NCBI GenBank assembly: GCA_034435015.1
Contig: DAOTYH010000084.1
Span: forward strand, 1-53,754
DNA length: 53,754 bases
Source of the DNA: DAOTYH01 sp034435015
GTDB lineage: Bacteria > Chloroflexota > Anaerolineae > Aggregatilineales > UBA3940
Direction: 5' to 3'
The first letter of the stretch is position 1; every line of letters begins with the position of its first letter. Positions 23,890 through 31,847 of this stretch are shown here, piece by piece. A model generated the notes under the pieces. That model was not told where the DNA came from and did not search any database. It saw only the letters and a list, made by a program, of their open reading frames with translations. The position numbers and the translations under genes were made by a program.

Positions 23890-24873
23890 CTAGCTTACCC
23901 TTTGAACAGCATCGAGCACTGCGTCATGGAGCAGTCCGTTGGTGGCCAAGATACCGCGATTGGCGCTTAGATGTTCCCCGTGCGAGAAATCAAGGGCTTT
24001 GCCGTCCAAGTCTGTGACGTGCCCCCCCGCCTCTTCGACGATCAGCGCGCCGGCGGCATGATCCCAGACACGCTCCTGATAATTCTCTCCTTTGGGGTTC
24101 CGGAGATACACCTCAGCGCGTCCATCAGCGACCGCTACATATTTGGTTTGGCTGTCCATCCGAATCGGGGGTACAACAATGCCTGCCCGGTCCAGTACCT
24201 GTGCCGAGAACGAATGATTGGTATGTTCCCTTTCCACGCTCTCCAGCACGCGGGCCTGAGTAATATCGGCCTGAGTGGAAACCCGCAGGCGGCGGGGCGG
24301 CCCCCCGTCGAGCGGCTCCAGAGTTGCCCCCTGTCCCCGTATGGCTACGGCAATTACCCCCAGCAGGTTGGAACGATCTGCGTAGAGCGGAAACAGCGGA
24401 CAGGCCAGTGCCGCTACTTCCGGGACACCCTCTACCGCCAGCGCTACCGCAATGGCAAACTGATCTCCCCGCAGAAATCCCTTCGTCCCGTCAATCGGGT
24501 CAACCATCCAGACCTGCCTGGTCTCGCGGCCTGCGCCGAAGTCCAGCCATCGCCGGATGTCATCCGGTGAGACATGGCGGCGCAGGGTCTCGCCGACGTA
24601 ATGAATCACGCGGTGGCGCTGCATGTCAGTTGTCAGCCGGTCAAACTCAGCCGCCCGTTCCTCAGCCAGGGTACCATCTTCCGGGAAACGTCCGGCAATA
24701 TGTTGAAGGATGACAGCCTGCGCCCCATAGTCTGCAATGGTCACCGGCTCACGCCCCTCTTTTTCCATATGGTCGGGGTGACGGAGCGTCTCAGCCCGCA
24801 CAGCCAAGCACAACCGCGCGGCCATCCGCACTGCATCACGGGCCACAGCACGTGCGAGATTTCGGGTGGTCAT
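23890..24873 (-). CDS. Inositol monophosphatase family, CysQ/Hal2-like 3'(2'),5'-bisphosphate nucleotidase
   Basis: 327 residues. Metal-binding motifs of the Li-sensitive phosphatase superfamily are complete: the EE pair in TLAEERAAE, DPIDGTKGFLRGDQF (motif A) and VWDHAAGALIVEEAGG (motif B). The TKGFLRGDQ continuation and the length favour the Hal2/CysQ group, which hydrolyses PAP to AMP during sulfate assimilation, over myo-inositol monophosphatase. It starts 24 bases after the hydrolase stop and lies 2 bases before the membrane protein. The ribosome binding site is weak. Confidence 0.85.
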   Translation of the reverse strand: MTTRNLARAVARDAVRMAARLCLAVRAETLRHPDHMEKEGREPVTIADYGAQAVILQHIAGRFPEDGTLAEERAAEFDRLTTDMQRHRVIHYVGETLRRHVSPDDIRRWLDFGAGRETRQVWMVDPIDGTKGFLRGDQFAIAVALAVEGVPEVAALACPLFPLYADRSNLLGVIAVAIRGQGATLEPLDGGPPRRLRVSTQADITQARVLESVEREHTNHSFSAQVLDRAGIVVPPIRMDSQTKYVAVADGRAEVYLRNPKGENYQERVWDHAAGALIVEEAGGHVTDLDGKALDFSHGEHLSANRGILATNGLLHDAVLDAVQRVS

Positions 24874-24897
24874 GGTTGATATAGAGCCTTTCTGCCA

Positions 24898-25731
24898 TTA
24901 TAAGTGTGCATCAAGCCAGTTGATCAGGTCGTCTAGAACCTGCTTCTTTTCCAGCTCGTTGAAGATTTCGTGGTACAGACCCTCGTATATCTTGAGCGTC
25001 TTGTCTGTCGAGGAAGCCTTCTCGTAGTATTCGCGGCTTCCGTCTGCCGCAATGATCGGATCAGCACTGCCATGCAGGATCAACAACGGGAGGTTCGTTT
25101 GCCCCGCACGGGCCAGTGTGTCAGCCTGAGTGGTTGTCAGCTCGACGGCGGCGCGGGGGGTGACCTTGCCATGTACCAGCGGGTCTGCTTTATAGGTCTC
25201 TACGACTGCTTGGTCGTGGGTCAAGCCGCTCGCGTCCAACTGGTTGCTGATTATGGTACGGGGGGCCGCACGCGACAGAAAGCGGACCAGCGTGACCAGC
25301 GCGGCAGGCGGCTCAAAGGCAAACTGCAAGGCTGGTGCGCTGGCAATGACGCCGCGATAGCCGGGGGGGTTGTCAAGGGCGATGTGAAGGGCGATGAGGC
25401 CGCCCATTGAATGGCCTCCGAAGAAGTGGGGGAGATTGGGGAAGGCCTGCTGAGCATGTTCCATGAGCGCGGTCATATCGCGCCGATAGTCTTCCCAGGA
25501 CATGATGTGCCCGCGGATACCGGGACTTTTGCCGTGGCCGCGCAGGTCAGCCATGAAGAGGGCATATCCGGCGGGGATCAGGGCGTTAACGAGATTGGCA
25601 TACCGCCCGCTGTGGTCTGACTGCCCATGGCAGAACGCTATCACTGCTTTCGGCTGGTCGTCTGGTAGCCAGCTCTGAGAGTACAGGGTCAGGCCATCTG
25701 AAGTCTGGATTTGTCCTTCGAGATGACGCAT
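24898..25731 (-). CDS. Alpha/beta hydrolase, monoacylglycerol lipase / lysophospholipase type
   Basis: 277 residues. The catalytic triad can be seen: nucleophile Ser in GGHSMGGLIA, Asp in LHGSADPII, and His in GLYHEIFNE. The MADLRGHGKSPG oxyanion segment and the overall length match the serine aminopeptidase S33 / monoglyceride lipase group. It probably releases fatty acid from monoacylglycerol or lysophospholipid. AAGGAGG lies 7 bases upstream of ATG. It is the first gene of a three-gene minus-strand operon with the CysQ-like and unknown membrane genes. Confidence 0.88.
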   Translation of the reverse strand: MRHLEGQIQTSDGLTLYSQSWLPDDQPKAVIAFCHGQSDHSGRYANLVNALIPAGYALFMADLRGHGKSPGIRGHIMSWEDYRRDMTALMEHAQQAFPNLPHFFGGHSMGGLIALHIALDNPPGYRGVIASAPALQFAFEPPAALVTLVRFLSRAAPRTIISNQLDASGLTHDQAVVETYKADPLVHGKVTPRAAVELTTTQADTLARAGQTNLPLLILHGSADPIIAADGSREYYEKASSTDKTLKIYEGLYHEIFNELEKKQVLDDLINWLDAHL

Positions 25732-25820
25732 TAGATGTCCTCCTTAGCTCAATAAGTCAGGGTCATCAGCTTCCCAGTATAGCCGCTTTGTGATAAGTGC
25801 TCAAAACTGCTTACAGCCGA

Positions 25821-25826
25821 TATAAT
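25821..25826 (+). promoter_or_regulatory. Candidate -10 box for SCO-cupredoxin operon
   Basis: A perfect TATAAT 63 bases before the SCO start, in the divergent region between the hydrolase and SCO genes. The -35 is weak. Confidence 0.4.
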
Positions 25827-25889
25827 CCACTATGGCGATGTGGAAATCGCCGTGTTGTCCTCTGGAAGGTCTTCTCGAAGGAGCGGGTC

Positions 25890-26486
25890 GTGTTAAAAAG
25901 GCTTGCTGGTGTGATCGTGTTGCTCTTACTAGCCGGTGTTGGCACGGCCTGCCGGCCTTATCAATATCATGGGGCGCTGGTACAGCCTCCCCTGCCGGTT
26001 TCAGATTTTTCACTGCCTGCTATGGACGGCACAGAGTTCCGGCTGAGCGATCATGGGGAGCAGGTCATCCTGCTCTACTTCGGCTATACCTCCTGCCCGG
26101 ATGTATGCCCGGCTACCCTCTATCAGGTCAAGCGGGCTGTTGAGAAGCTGGGTGATCAGGCCGGCGAGGTTCAGGTCGTTATGGTCACAGTTGATCCAGA
26201 ACGGGACACGCCGGAGCGCCTAACCGCTTACCTGACCAATATCAACCCGGCATTTATCGGGTTGCGCACTACCGACCTGACACAGCTTGACGAGGTGATG
26301 TCGCAGTTTGGGGCATACTATGAGATTGATCCCAACACCAGCGGCAGTGCGGCAGGCTATACGATTTCCCACACCGCCTCTGTGTTTGTGATTGACCGTG
26401 ACATGAACCTCCGCCTGATCTTCCCGTTCGGCACGACCGGCGAGGATATGGCTGATGACCTCAGCCGTCTGTTGCGGGAGAGGTAG
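25890..26486 (+). CDS. SCO1/SenC family copper chaperone, membrane-anchored
   Basis: 198 residues. An N-terminal hydrophobic helix ending at a Cys (GVGTAC) anchors it, perhaps as a lipoprotein, although the lipobox is imperfect. The thioredoxin-like domain has the copper ligands C-x3-C in TSCPDVCPA and the distal His in TISHTASVFV. SCO proteins deliver Cu to the CuA site of cytochrome c oxidase or keep it reduced. I start at GTG 25890: AAGGAG is 6 bases upstream, and the 31 codons before it lack a ribosome binding site. Its stop directly abuts the cupredoxin ATG. Confidence 0.9.
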   Translation: MLKRLAGVIVLLLLAGVGTACRPYQYHGALVQPPLPVSDFSLPAMDGTEFRLSDHGEQVILLYFGYTSCPDVCPATLYQVKRAVEKLGDQAGEVQVVMVTVDPERDTPERLTAYLTNINPAFIGLRTTDLTQLDEVMSQFGAYYEIDPNTSGSAAGYTISHTASVFVIDRDMNLRLIFPFGTTGEDMADDLSRLLRER

Positions 26487-26897
26487 ATGGCTGATGATAC
26501 AGTACAGCCTGTTGCCCTGTCAGGACGGGGCGTCTCCCTGTGGCGCTGGATGGCTTCACTGCTGTTGCTGAGCGTTGTACTGGGAGCGGCGGCCTATCGC
26601 GGGGGGGTGCTGTATGAGCAGTCCCGCCGCTTGGTGATTGTGATCCCCCCTGGCACAGCGGCCCAGATTGAGGCCGGCCGGAGCGAGAATGCCCCCCCGC
26701 ATCGGATCGATCTGACTCTGGGGGTGCAGGATGTGTTGATCATCCGGAATGAGGACAGCGAGTGGCATCAGGTGGGGCCTTACCGTATTGCGCCAGGGCA
26801 TACGCTGGTACAGCGGTTTTCCCGCCCCGGTACGATCCGGGCTTCCTGCACCATGTACCCCAGTCACGAGGTGGAGATCGTGGTGCATGAACGATAG
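26487..26897 (+). CDS. Membrane-anchored cupredoxin-like protein
   Basis: 136 residues. One N-terminal membrane helix (about 20-42), then a small beta domain with the cupredoxin copper-site pattern: His in SEWHQVGPY, and C-x-M...H in ASCTMYPSHEVEI. The order His, Cys, and nearby His/Met fits a blue-copper or CuA-related fold. It begins at the base after the SCO stop, so the two are almost certainly co-translated. The pair suggests copper handling or electron transfer near a terminal oxidase, though no oxidase gene lies here. Confidence 0.7.
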   Translation: MADDTVQPVALSGRGVSLWRWMASLLLLSVVLGAAAYRGGVLYEQSRRLVIVIPPGTAAQIEAGRSENAPPHRIDLTLGVQDVLIIRNEDSEWHQVGPYRIAPGHTLVQRFSRPGTIRASCTMYPSHEVEIVVHER

Positions 26898-26956
26898 GTG
26901 AGGAAGCTCCACCCGAAGACAATAGGCGTGTCACATTAGATCGCCTGCCCAGAGCA

Positions 26957-26985
26957 TTGACAGTCCTCTTCAACACCGTTACAAT
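26957..26985 (+). promoter_or_regulatory. leuS promoter
   Basis: A consensus TTGACA (26957-26962), 17-base spacer and TACAAT (26980-26985). Transcription would start at about 26992, directly upstream of the T-box leader. Confidence 0.8.
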
Positions 26986-27012
26986 TTTCTTCAACAGGTG
27001 AATATTGCCATC

Positions 27013-27268
27013 GGCGAAGAACGGAAGTGATAAGCCATCGTCTCAGCGAGCTAGGGAGGGTGAGAGCCTAGCAATCGTGCCCAGCGAGCACAAGTGGCCC
27101 ACCTCGTCCGGGAGCCTCAGCCGTGAAAGCCAGTAACGGCTGACGTAGCGTGCACGTTACGCACCAGTAGAGCGGGTAAGGCTGTCTCGATGAGAGAGAC
27201 ATCTTGCCAAGCAGGGTGGTACCGCGGAGTCCCTTCGTCCCTGATCGAGGCGAAGGGCTTTTGTTATT
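27013..27268 (+). ncRNA. T-box riboswitch (leuS leader)
   Basis: The highly conserved T-box sequence AGGGTGGTACCGCG is at 27213-27226. It can pair as antiterminator or yield to the terminator stem CCCTTCG/CGAAGGG (27231-27237 with 27251-27257) followed by TTTTGTTATT. Upstream, the Stem I tip is recognisable by CAGCGAGC and GGTG (about 27045-27075). Stem III is GGTAAG..TGTCTC with its complement (about 27173-27208), and a hairpin CAGCCGT/ACGGCTG lies between. The element senses uncharged tRNA and turns on leuS when it accumulates. I could not assign the specifier codon reliably by eye. Confidence 0.93.
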
Positions 27269-27402
27269 GAGGTCAAAGGTTGGAGTCTGTTATGAGGCTG
27301 TGCAGTATGCAAACTAAGATGCGGATACTCTGTGGCCTTCTCGTTCGCCGCCTGTAGCCTGCACGTCTAACTTCTGCCTGAAGCGGTGAGGAGGAAAATA
27401 AT

Positions 27403-29910
27403 ATGGGAGATACGTACAACCCGCAGGAGATCGAGGCCCGCTGGCAACGCAAATGGGAAGCGGATCGGCTGTATCGCTCTGTGATCGATCCGAGCCGTCC
27501 GAAACACTATGCCCTGACCATGTTGCCTTATCCTTCAGGGGACCTGCACATTGGCCACTGGTATGCTATGGTGCCTTCGGATGCGCGTGCCCGTTGGATG
27601 CGCATGCGCGGATATAACGTGCTGTTCCCCATGGGGTTTGATGCCTTTGGTCTGCCTGCTGAGAATGCGGCCATCAAGCATAAGATTCATCCCAAGACGT
27701 GGACCTACCAGAACATCGAGCGGATGCGTGTCCAGTTGCGAAGCATGGGGGCCATGTTCGACTGGGAGCGGGAGGCTGTCTCCAGCGACCCGGAATACTA
27801 CAGGTGGACGCAGTGGTTTTTCATTCAGTTTTACAAGAAGGGGCTGGCCTACAAAAAGCTGGCGCCGGTAGATTTCTGCCCCAAGTGCAATACCACCCTG
27901 GCCCGCGAGCAAGTCTGGGGGGAGGATCGTCACTGCGAGCGCTGTGGGACGCCGGTGATTAAAAAGAATCTGGAGCAGTGGTTCTTCCGTATCACCCAAT
28001 ACGCAGAGGAACTGTTGGACTTCAGCCGGATTGAGTGGCCGGAACGTGTCAAAGTGATGCAGGAGAACTGGATCGGGCGCAGTGAAGGGGCGGAGGTCAT
28101 CTTCAAGACAGAACGCGGTGATGAACTACCGATCTTCACCACCCGGCCCGACACGTTGTGGGGCGCAACCTTCATGGTCATGGCTCCCGAACACCCCCTG
28201 GTGCCAGAGATCACGACGGAGGCGCAACGCGCCGTGGTCGAGGAGTACATCCGGCAGGCGGCCCGTGCCAGTGACATCGAACGTGAGACGGCAGAGCGTG
28301 AGAAAACCGGTGTCTTCACCGGAGCTTATGCCATCAATCCGGTCAATGGGGAACGCATCCCGATCTGGATTGCTGATTATGTGCTGATGTCCTATGGCTC
28401 CGGCGCGATTATGGCTGTGCCGGCGCATGATCAGCGCGACTTTGAGTTTGCCCGCAAGTATGGCCTGGAGGTCAGGGTGGTCATCCAGCCTGAGGGGGCT
28501 GTTCTGGATGGCGCAACCATGACCGAAGCGTACCCTGCGGCAGGCAGGATGGTTCACTCCGGGCCTTTCGACGGCACGCCCGTCACCGACGAAAAGGGCC
28601 GCAAGAATCCCGGCATCAGCAAGGTGATTGACTGGCTGGAACAGCAAGGGATCGGGCGTGGGGCTGTCAACTACCGTCTGCGCGACTGGTTGATCAGCCG
28701 TCAACGCTACTGGGGTGCGCCGATCCCGATGCTGTACTGTGCCCGATGCGGGATTGTCCCCGTGCCGGAGGATCAACTGCCGGTACTGTTGCCGGACGAT
28801 GTCGAGTTCATCCCCACCGGCGAGTCGCCGCTCAAACTGCATCCCACATGGCGGTTTACCACATGTCCTCAATGCGGGGGGCAGGCTGAACGAGAGACAG
28901 ATACCATGGATACCTTCATGTGTTCCTCATGGTATCAGTACCGCTACTTGAGTCCCAAGTATGCGGAAGGGCCGTTTGACCCGCAGGAGGCCGGCTACTG
29001 GCTGCCGGTTGATCAATACACAGGCGGTGTGGAACATGCTACCATGCACCTGATGTATACTCGCTTCTTTACGAAGGCCATGCGCGACTGCGGTATCTTT
29101 GAAGGCATTAAGCCTATGAACCCTGACCTGCAACCGCCTTCGATATTCGATGAGCCAATGACCCGTCTGTACAATCAGGGCATTATTCTGGGCGAAGACC
29201 GCGAGAAGATGAGCAAATCGCGCGGAAACGTGGTTGCCCCCGATGAGTTGGTTGAGAAGTATGGTGCAGATGTAGTACGCGGCTACCTGATGTTTGCCTT
29301 CAAATGGGATCAGGGCGGCCCATGGGACAGCAAAGGGATCAGCGGAGTGGTGCGCTTCCTGAACGATGTCTGGTCTCTAGCAACCACTCCTTTCCACAGC
29401 GAGGAGACTCCCTCCGAAAAAGATGAGAGGGCGCTCCGCCGCAAGGTTCACCAGACCATCAAGCGTGTCACGGCTGATATGGAGGTCTTTGGCTTCAACA
29501 CGGCGCTTGCGGCCTTGATGGAGTTGAAGAACACCCTTCAGGCATACCGCTCGACGCCGCTAGCAGGCTCAGAGGTATGGAAAGAAGCGATCCGCACTTT
29601 GTTGCTCCTGCTGGCCCCCTTCACTCCGCACATCGCAGAAGAATTGTGGGCGCGGATTGGAGAGGCATACAGCATCCACCAGCAGGCCTGGCCGGTCGCA
29701 GACGAGTCCATAGCGGCGGAAGAGACGGTCACGCTGGCAGTTCAGGTGAACGGCAAGGTACGCGATCACCTGACTGTGCCCGCTGATGCCGACGAGGAAA
29801 CCATCAAAGCCGCCGCCCTGGCTTTGGAAAAGATCAAAGCCCAGCTAGACGGCAAGACTCCCCGCAAGGTAATTGTTGTGCAGGGGCGGCTGGTGAGTAT
29901 TGTCATCTGA
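27403..29910 (+). CDS. leuS: Leucyl-tRNA synthetase
   Basis: 835 residues, normal for bacterial LeuRS. Class I motifs: HIGH as HIGH in SGDLHIGHWYAM, and KMSKS in DREKMSKSRGNV. A zinc knuckle (CPKCNTTL ... CERCGTPV) follows the first insertion, and the editing domain (CP1, about 220-420) carries TTRPDTLWGATF. The C-terminal anticodon-binding and LeuRS-specific domains end with VNGKVRDHLTVP. It charges tRNA-Leu and hydrolyses mischarged product. ATG has GAGGAGGA upstream. Expression is governed by the T-box leader. A terminator follows. Confidence 0.98.
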   Translation: MGDTYNPQEIEARWQRKWEADRLYRSVIDPSRPKHYALTMLPYPSGDLHIGHWYAMVPSDARARWMRMRGYNVLFPMGFDAFGLPAENAAIKHKIHPKTWTYQNIERMRVQLRSMGAMFDWEREAVSSDPEYYRWTQWFFIQFYKKGLAYKKLAPVDFCPKCNTTLAREQVWGEDRHCERCGTPVIKKNLEQWFFRITQYAEELLDFSRIEWPERVKVMQENWIGRSEGAEVIFKTERGDELPIFTTRPDTLWGATFMVMAPEHPLVPEITTEAQRAVVEEYIRQAARASDIERETAEREKTGVFTGAYAINPVNGERIPIWIADYVLMSYGSGAIMAVPAHDQRDFEFARKYGLEVRVVIQPEGAVLDGATMTEAYPAAGRMVHSGPFDGTPVTDEKGRKNPGISKVIDWLEQQGIGRGAVNYRLRDWLISRQRYWGAPIPMLYCARCGIVPVPEDQLPVLLPDDVEFIPTGESPLKLHPTWRFTTCPQCGGQAERETDTMDTFMCSSWYQYRYLSPKYAEGPFDPQEAGYWLPVDQYTGGVEHATMHLMYTRFFTKAMRDCGIFEGIKPMNPDLQPPSIFDEPMTRLYNQGIILGEDREKMSKSRGNVVAPDELVEKYGADVVRGYLMFAFKWDQGGPWDSKGISGVVRFLNDVWSLATTPFHSEETPSEKDERALRRKVHQTIKRVTADMEVFGFNTALAALMELKNTLQAYRSTPLAGSEVWKEAIRTLLLLLAPFTPHIAEELWARIGEAYSIHQQAWPVADESIAAEETVTLAVQVNGKVRDHLTVPADADEETIKAAALALEKIKAQLDGKTPRKVIVVQGRLVSIVI

Positions 29911-29942
29911 AGCGATAGCCGTTCATCATCCATGTCTTGACA

Positions 29943-29983
29943 ACAGGGATGCACTCAAGAAGGGAGCATCCCTGTTTTTGTTT
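29943..29983 (+). terminator. Terminator of leuS
   Basis: A 10-bp stem (ACAGGGATGC at 29943-29952 with 29966-29975) with a 13-base loop, followed by TTTTTGTTT. Confidence 0.9.
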
Positions 29984-30053
29984 ACGGCAGTCATATGCCT
30001 GTTACGGAAAGTTAAAGGCTCCATTTATTTCACCTATTCTTAACATATGATGT

Positions 30054-30061
30054 GGTATAAT
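30054..30061 (+). promoter_or_regulatory. Extended -10 promoter element for Uma2 gene
   Basis: TGGTATAAT (an extended -10, TATAAT at about 30056-30061) lies downstream of a potential ATG at 30047, which argues that the real start of the Uma2 gene is further in. The -35 region is not obvious. Confidence 0.45.
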
Positions 30062-30106
30062 GTAGTTAGAATATCGTATATATCAGATGAGTTAGCAGGC
30101 AGGCCC

Positions 30107-30778
30107 GTGATAGACACAGCGGCTGTCTTAGATGAGCTGGAACGAAACACTTACCGGGGGGAGCAGATGAGCTTTGAACAGCTTGCTCTGATGCCTGTCC
30201 GCCGCTCTGGGCCTGCGCGATCCGGCAGACAGCCTGCTGTGGCATCGGCAAAGTCCTCGTCCGTGTCAACCTCCGTGACGGGGCGCCATCAGGACATCCG
30301 GTTGTACTTGACTGTCATGATCAAGGCTTTTGTCGAGATGACCGATGCTGGTTTGGTACGGGATGCCCCTTTTGAGGTGCATTCGCCCGACGGACAGGTT
30401 TACCAGCCGGACATTGTGTTTATCGCCAATTCAAATTTTGACCGCGTCCATGAAACTTACCTCGAAGGGCCGCCTGACGTTGCCGTTGAGGTCGTTTCGG
30501 TAGAAACGACTGCCGCCGACCGGGGCGATAAGTTTGTAGCCTATGAGGCAATGGGAGTCCGAGAGTACTGGCTGATAGACCCTGTGCGTGAGATGGTCAA
30601 TCTCTACCACTTGGGGCCGGATGAGCGGTATGACGAATTCCAGCCGGATACAGCAGGCCGGCTCCGCTCGCGGGTGCTAAAGGGCTTCATACTGGACCCC
30701 AGCCAGTTATGGCGGCGTGTTCTGCCAACCGTTGCTGAAGCAGTTGAGATGGCTCAATCTATGTTGAGCCACCGGTAA
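30107..30778 (+). CDS. Uma2 family (DUF820) restriction-endonuclease-like protein
   Basis: About 223 residues. The PD-(D/E)xK core is visible: Asp in YQPDIVFIAN, Glu in VAVEVVS and Lys in RGDKFVAYEAMGVREYWLIDP. This matches Uma2/DUF820 proteins, common in Cyanobacteria and Chloroflexota and of uncertain role; some may be nucleases of mobile-element origin. The start is uncertain: GTG 30107 follows AGG-rich bases, ATG 30167 (MSFEQLALMP) has GGGGAG but very close, and ATG 30047 precedes the likely promoter. The protein ends 7 bases from the converging rtcA. Confidence 0.78.
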   Translation: MIDTAAVLDELERNTYRGEQMSFEQLALMPVRRSGPARSGRQPAVASAKSSSVSTSVTGRHQDIRLYLTVMIKAFVEMTDAGLVRDAPFEVHSPDGQVYQPDIVFIANSNFDRVHETYLEGPPDVAVEVVSVETTAADRGDKFVAYEAMGVREYWLIDPVREMVNLYHLGPDERYDEFQPDTAGRLRSRVLKGFILDPSQLWRRVLPTVAEAVEMAQSMLSHR

Positions 30779-30785
30779 GACCCCT

Positions 30786-31847
30786 TCAGGAAGCCTCCAC
30801 TCGGATTGTGCCCGGCCCTCCCTCTTTTCCCTCCACGGTGATACGGCGCTCAAGGAAATGGCCGATTACGGCTACATTGGTCAGCGTGTGGCGGGTGATC
30901 TCAACGGTGCTCAACACAGACGGCCCTTCTGCCAGCGCCAGTGCGGGCAGAAGTTGATCGGGCAGATGGGGGTCAAGGGCTGTGTTCTGCTGATGGTAGT
31001 TGATGAGCGGCATGACTGCCTCATCAGCCACTGCCTCAGACGGCTTCCCGCGTGCGCCTAGTGCGCTGAAGCCGGCGTAGATGTTTTCATAGTCCAAACC
31101 GATGAAAATCCCCGCCCCGGTAGAAGCCCCTCCCGTTCGGAGCGGTTGCACGGCAGGCGGCAGGCCAGCCGCCCGCAGGACGTTATTGGCCCGTGCGCTG
31201 ATCCGCTGGGGGATGTGTGAGGGAAGGTTACAGGCGACTGCCAGCCCTTTTAGACTCCTGAGGGGCTTACGTTGCGTCAGGTCAAGGCCCTGGAGCCGTG
31301 CCCTGCCCTTGATCGTTACCTCCACCTGACCGCCGCCCTCCGGATACCAGCCCCATGCCGTGAGCTGGATACTGGCATGGATGCCGGCTTGGGCTAGTGT
31401 CGGCAATAGTATCCACTCAATATAGTGGGTTGGCGGACTCCATGCTACATGTGTGCCTCCGCGCAGGACGAGGGATGAGTCTCCGCTGGCCAGCGCCAGC
31501 GGCAGGAGAAGGGTTTGCAACAGCAGGGTGACTGAACCGGCACTGCCCTGTCCTGCCAGCCGGCTGATGTCGAACGTATATTGCCCTGCCTGAGCGGCGC
31601 CCGCTGGCCTGAAAGTGATCTCTGTTGAGCCGATTCGCGCCCCTTCCACTTCAGCCCCGCAGATTTGGGCCGCCGCCCGCACGCCCGCTAGGTGCTGAGG
31701 GGCCAGCCCCGGATTACGGCGCCCGGCACGCAGGTTGAACAGATGAACAGGCCGTCCTGTCACAATCGAAAGTGCCAGCGCTGTGCGGAGAATCTGCCCG
31801 CCGCCTTCCCCCTGTGAACCGTCAATTTGAATGATCTGATCCATCAT
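30786..31847 (-). CDS. rtcA: RNA 3'-terminal phosphate cyclase
   Basis: 353 residues. The N-terminal IDGSQGEGGGQILRTALALS, the NLRAGRRNPGL segment and GSAGSVTLLLQTLLLP are signatures of RtcA. The catalytic His that is adenylylated should lie in EITRHTLTNVAVI. It converts 3'-phosphate ends to 2',3'-cyclic phosphate (and can adenylylate 5' ends). The usual partner ligase RtcB and regulator RtcR are not in the window. ATG overlaps the stop of the glycosyltransferase gene (ATGA), so it is translated from the same mRNA. Confidence 0.95.
   Translation of the reverse strand: MMDQIIQIDGSQGEGGGQILRTALALSIVTGRPVHLFNLRAGRRNPGLAPQHLAGVRAAAQICGAEVEGARIGSTEITFRPAGAAQAGQYTFDISRLAGQGSAGSVTLLLQTLLLPLALASGDSSLVLRGGTHVAWSPPTHYIEWILLPTLAQAGIHASIQLTAWGWYPEGGGQVEVTIKGRARLQGLDLTQRKPLRSLKGLAVACNLPSHIPQRISARANNVLRAAGLPPAVQPLRTGGASTGAGIFIGLDYENIYAGFSALGARGKPSEAVADEAVMPLINYHQQNTALDPHLPDQLLPALALAEGPSVLSTVEITRHTLTNVAVIGHFLERRITVEGKEGGPGTIRVEAS

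Noticed and set aside
30047..30106. ATG 30047 as start of the Uma2 gene
   Set aside because: An extended -10 element (TGGTATAAT) lies just downstream of it, so transcription probably starts after it.
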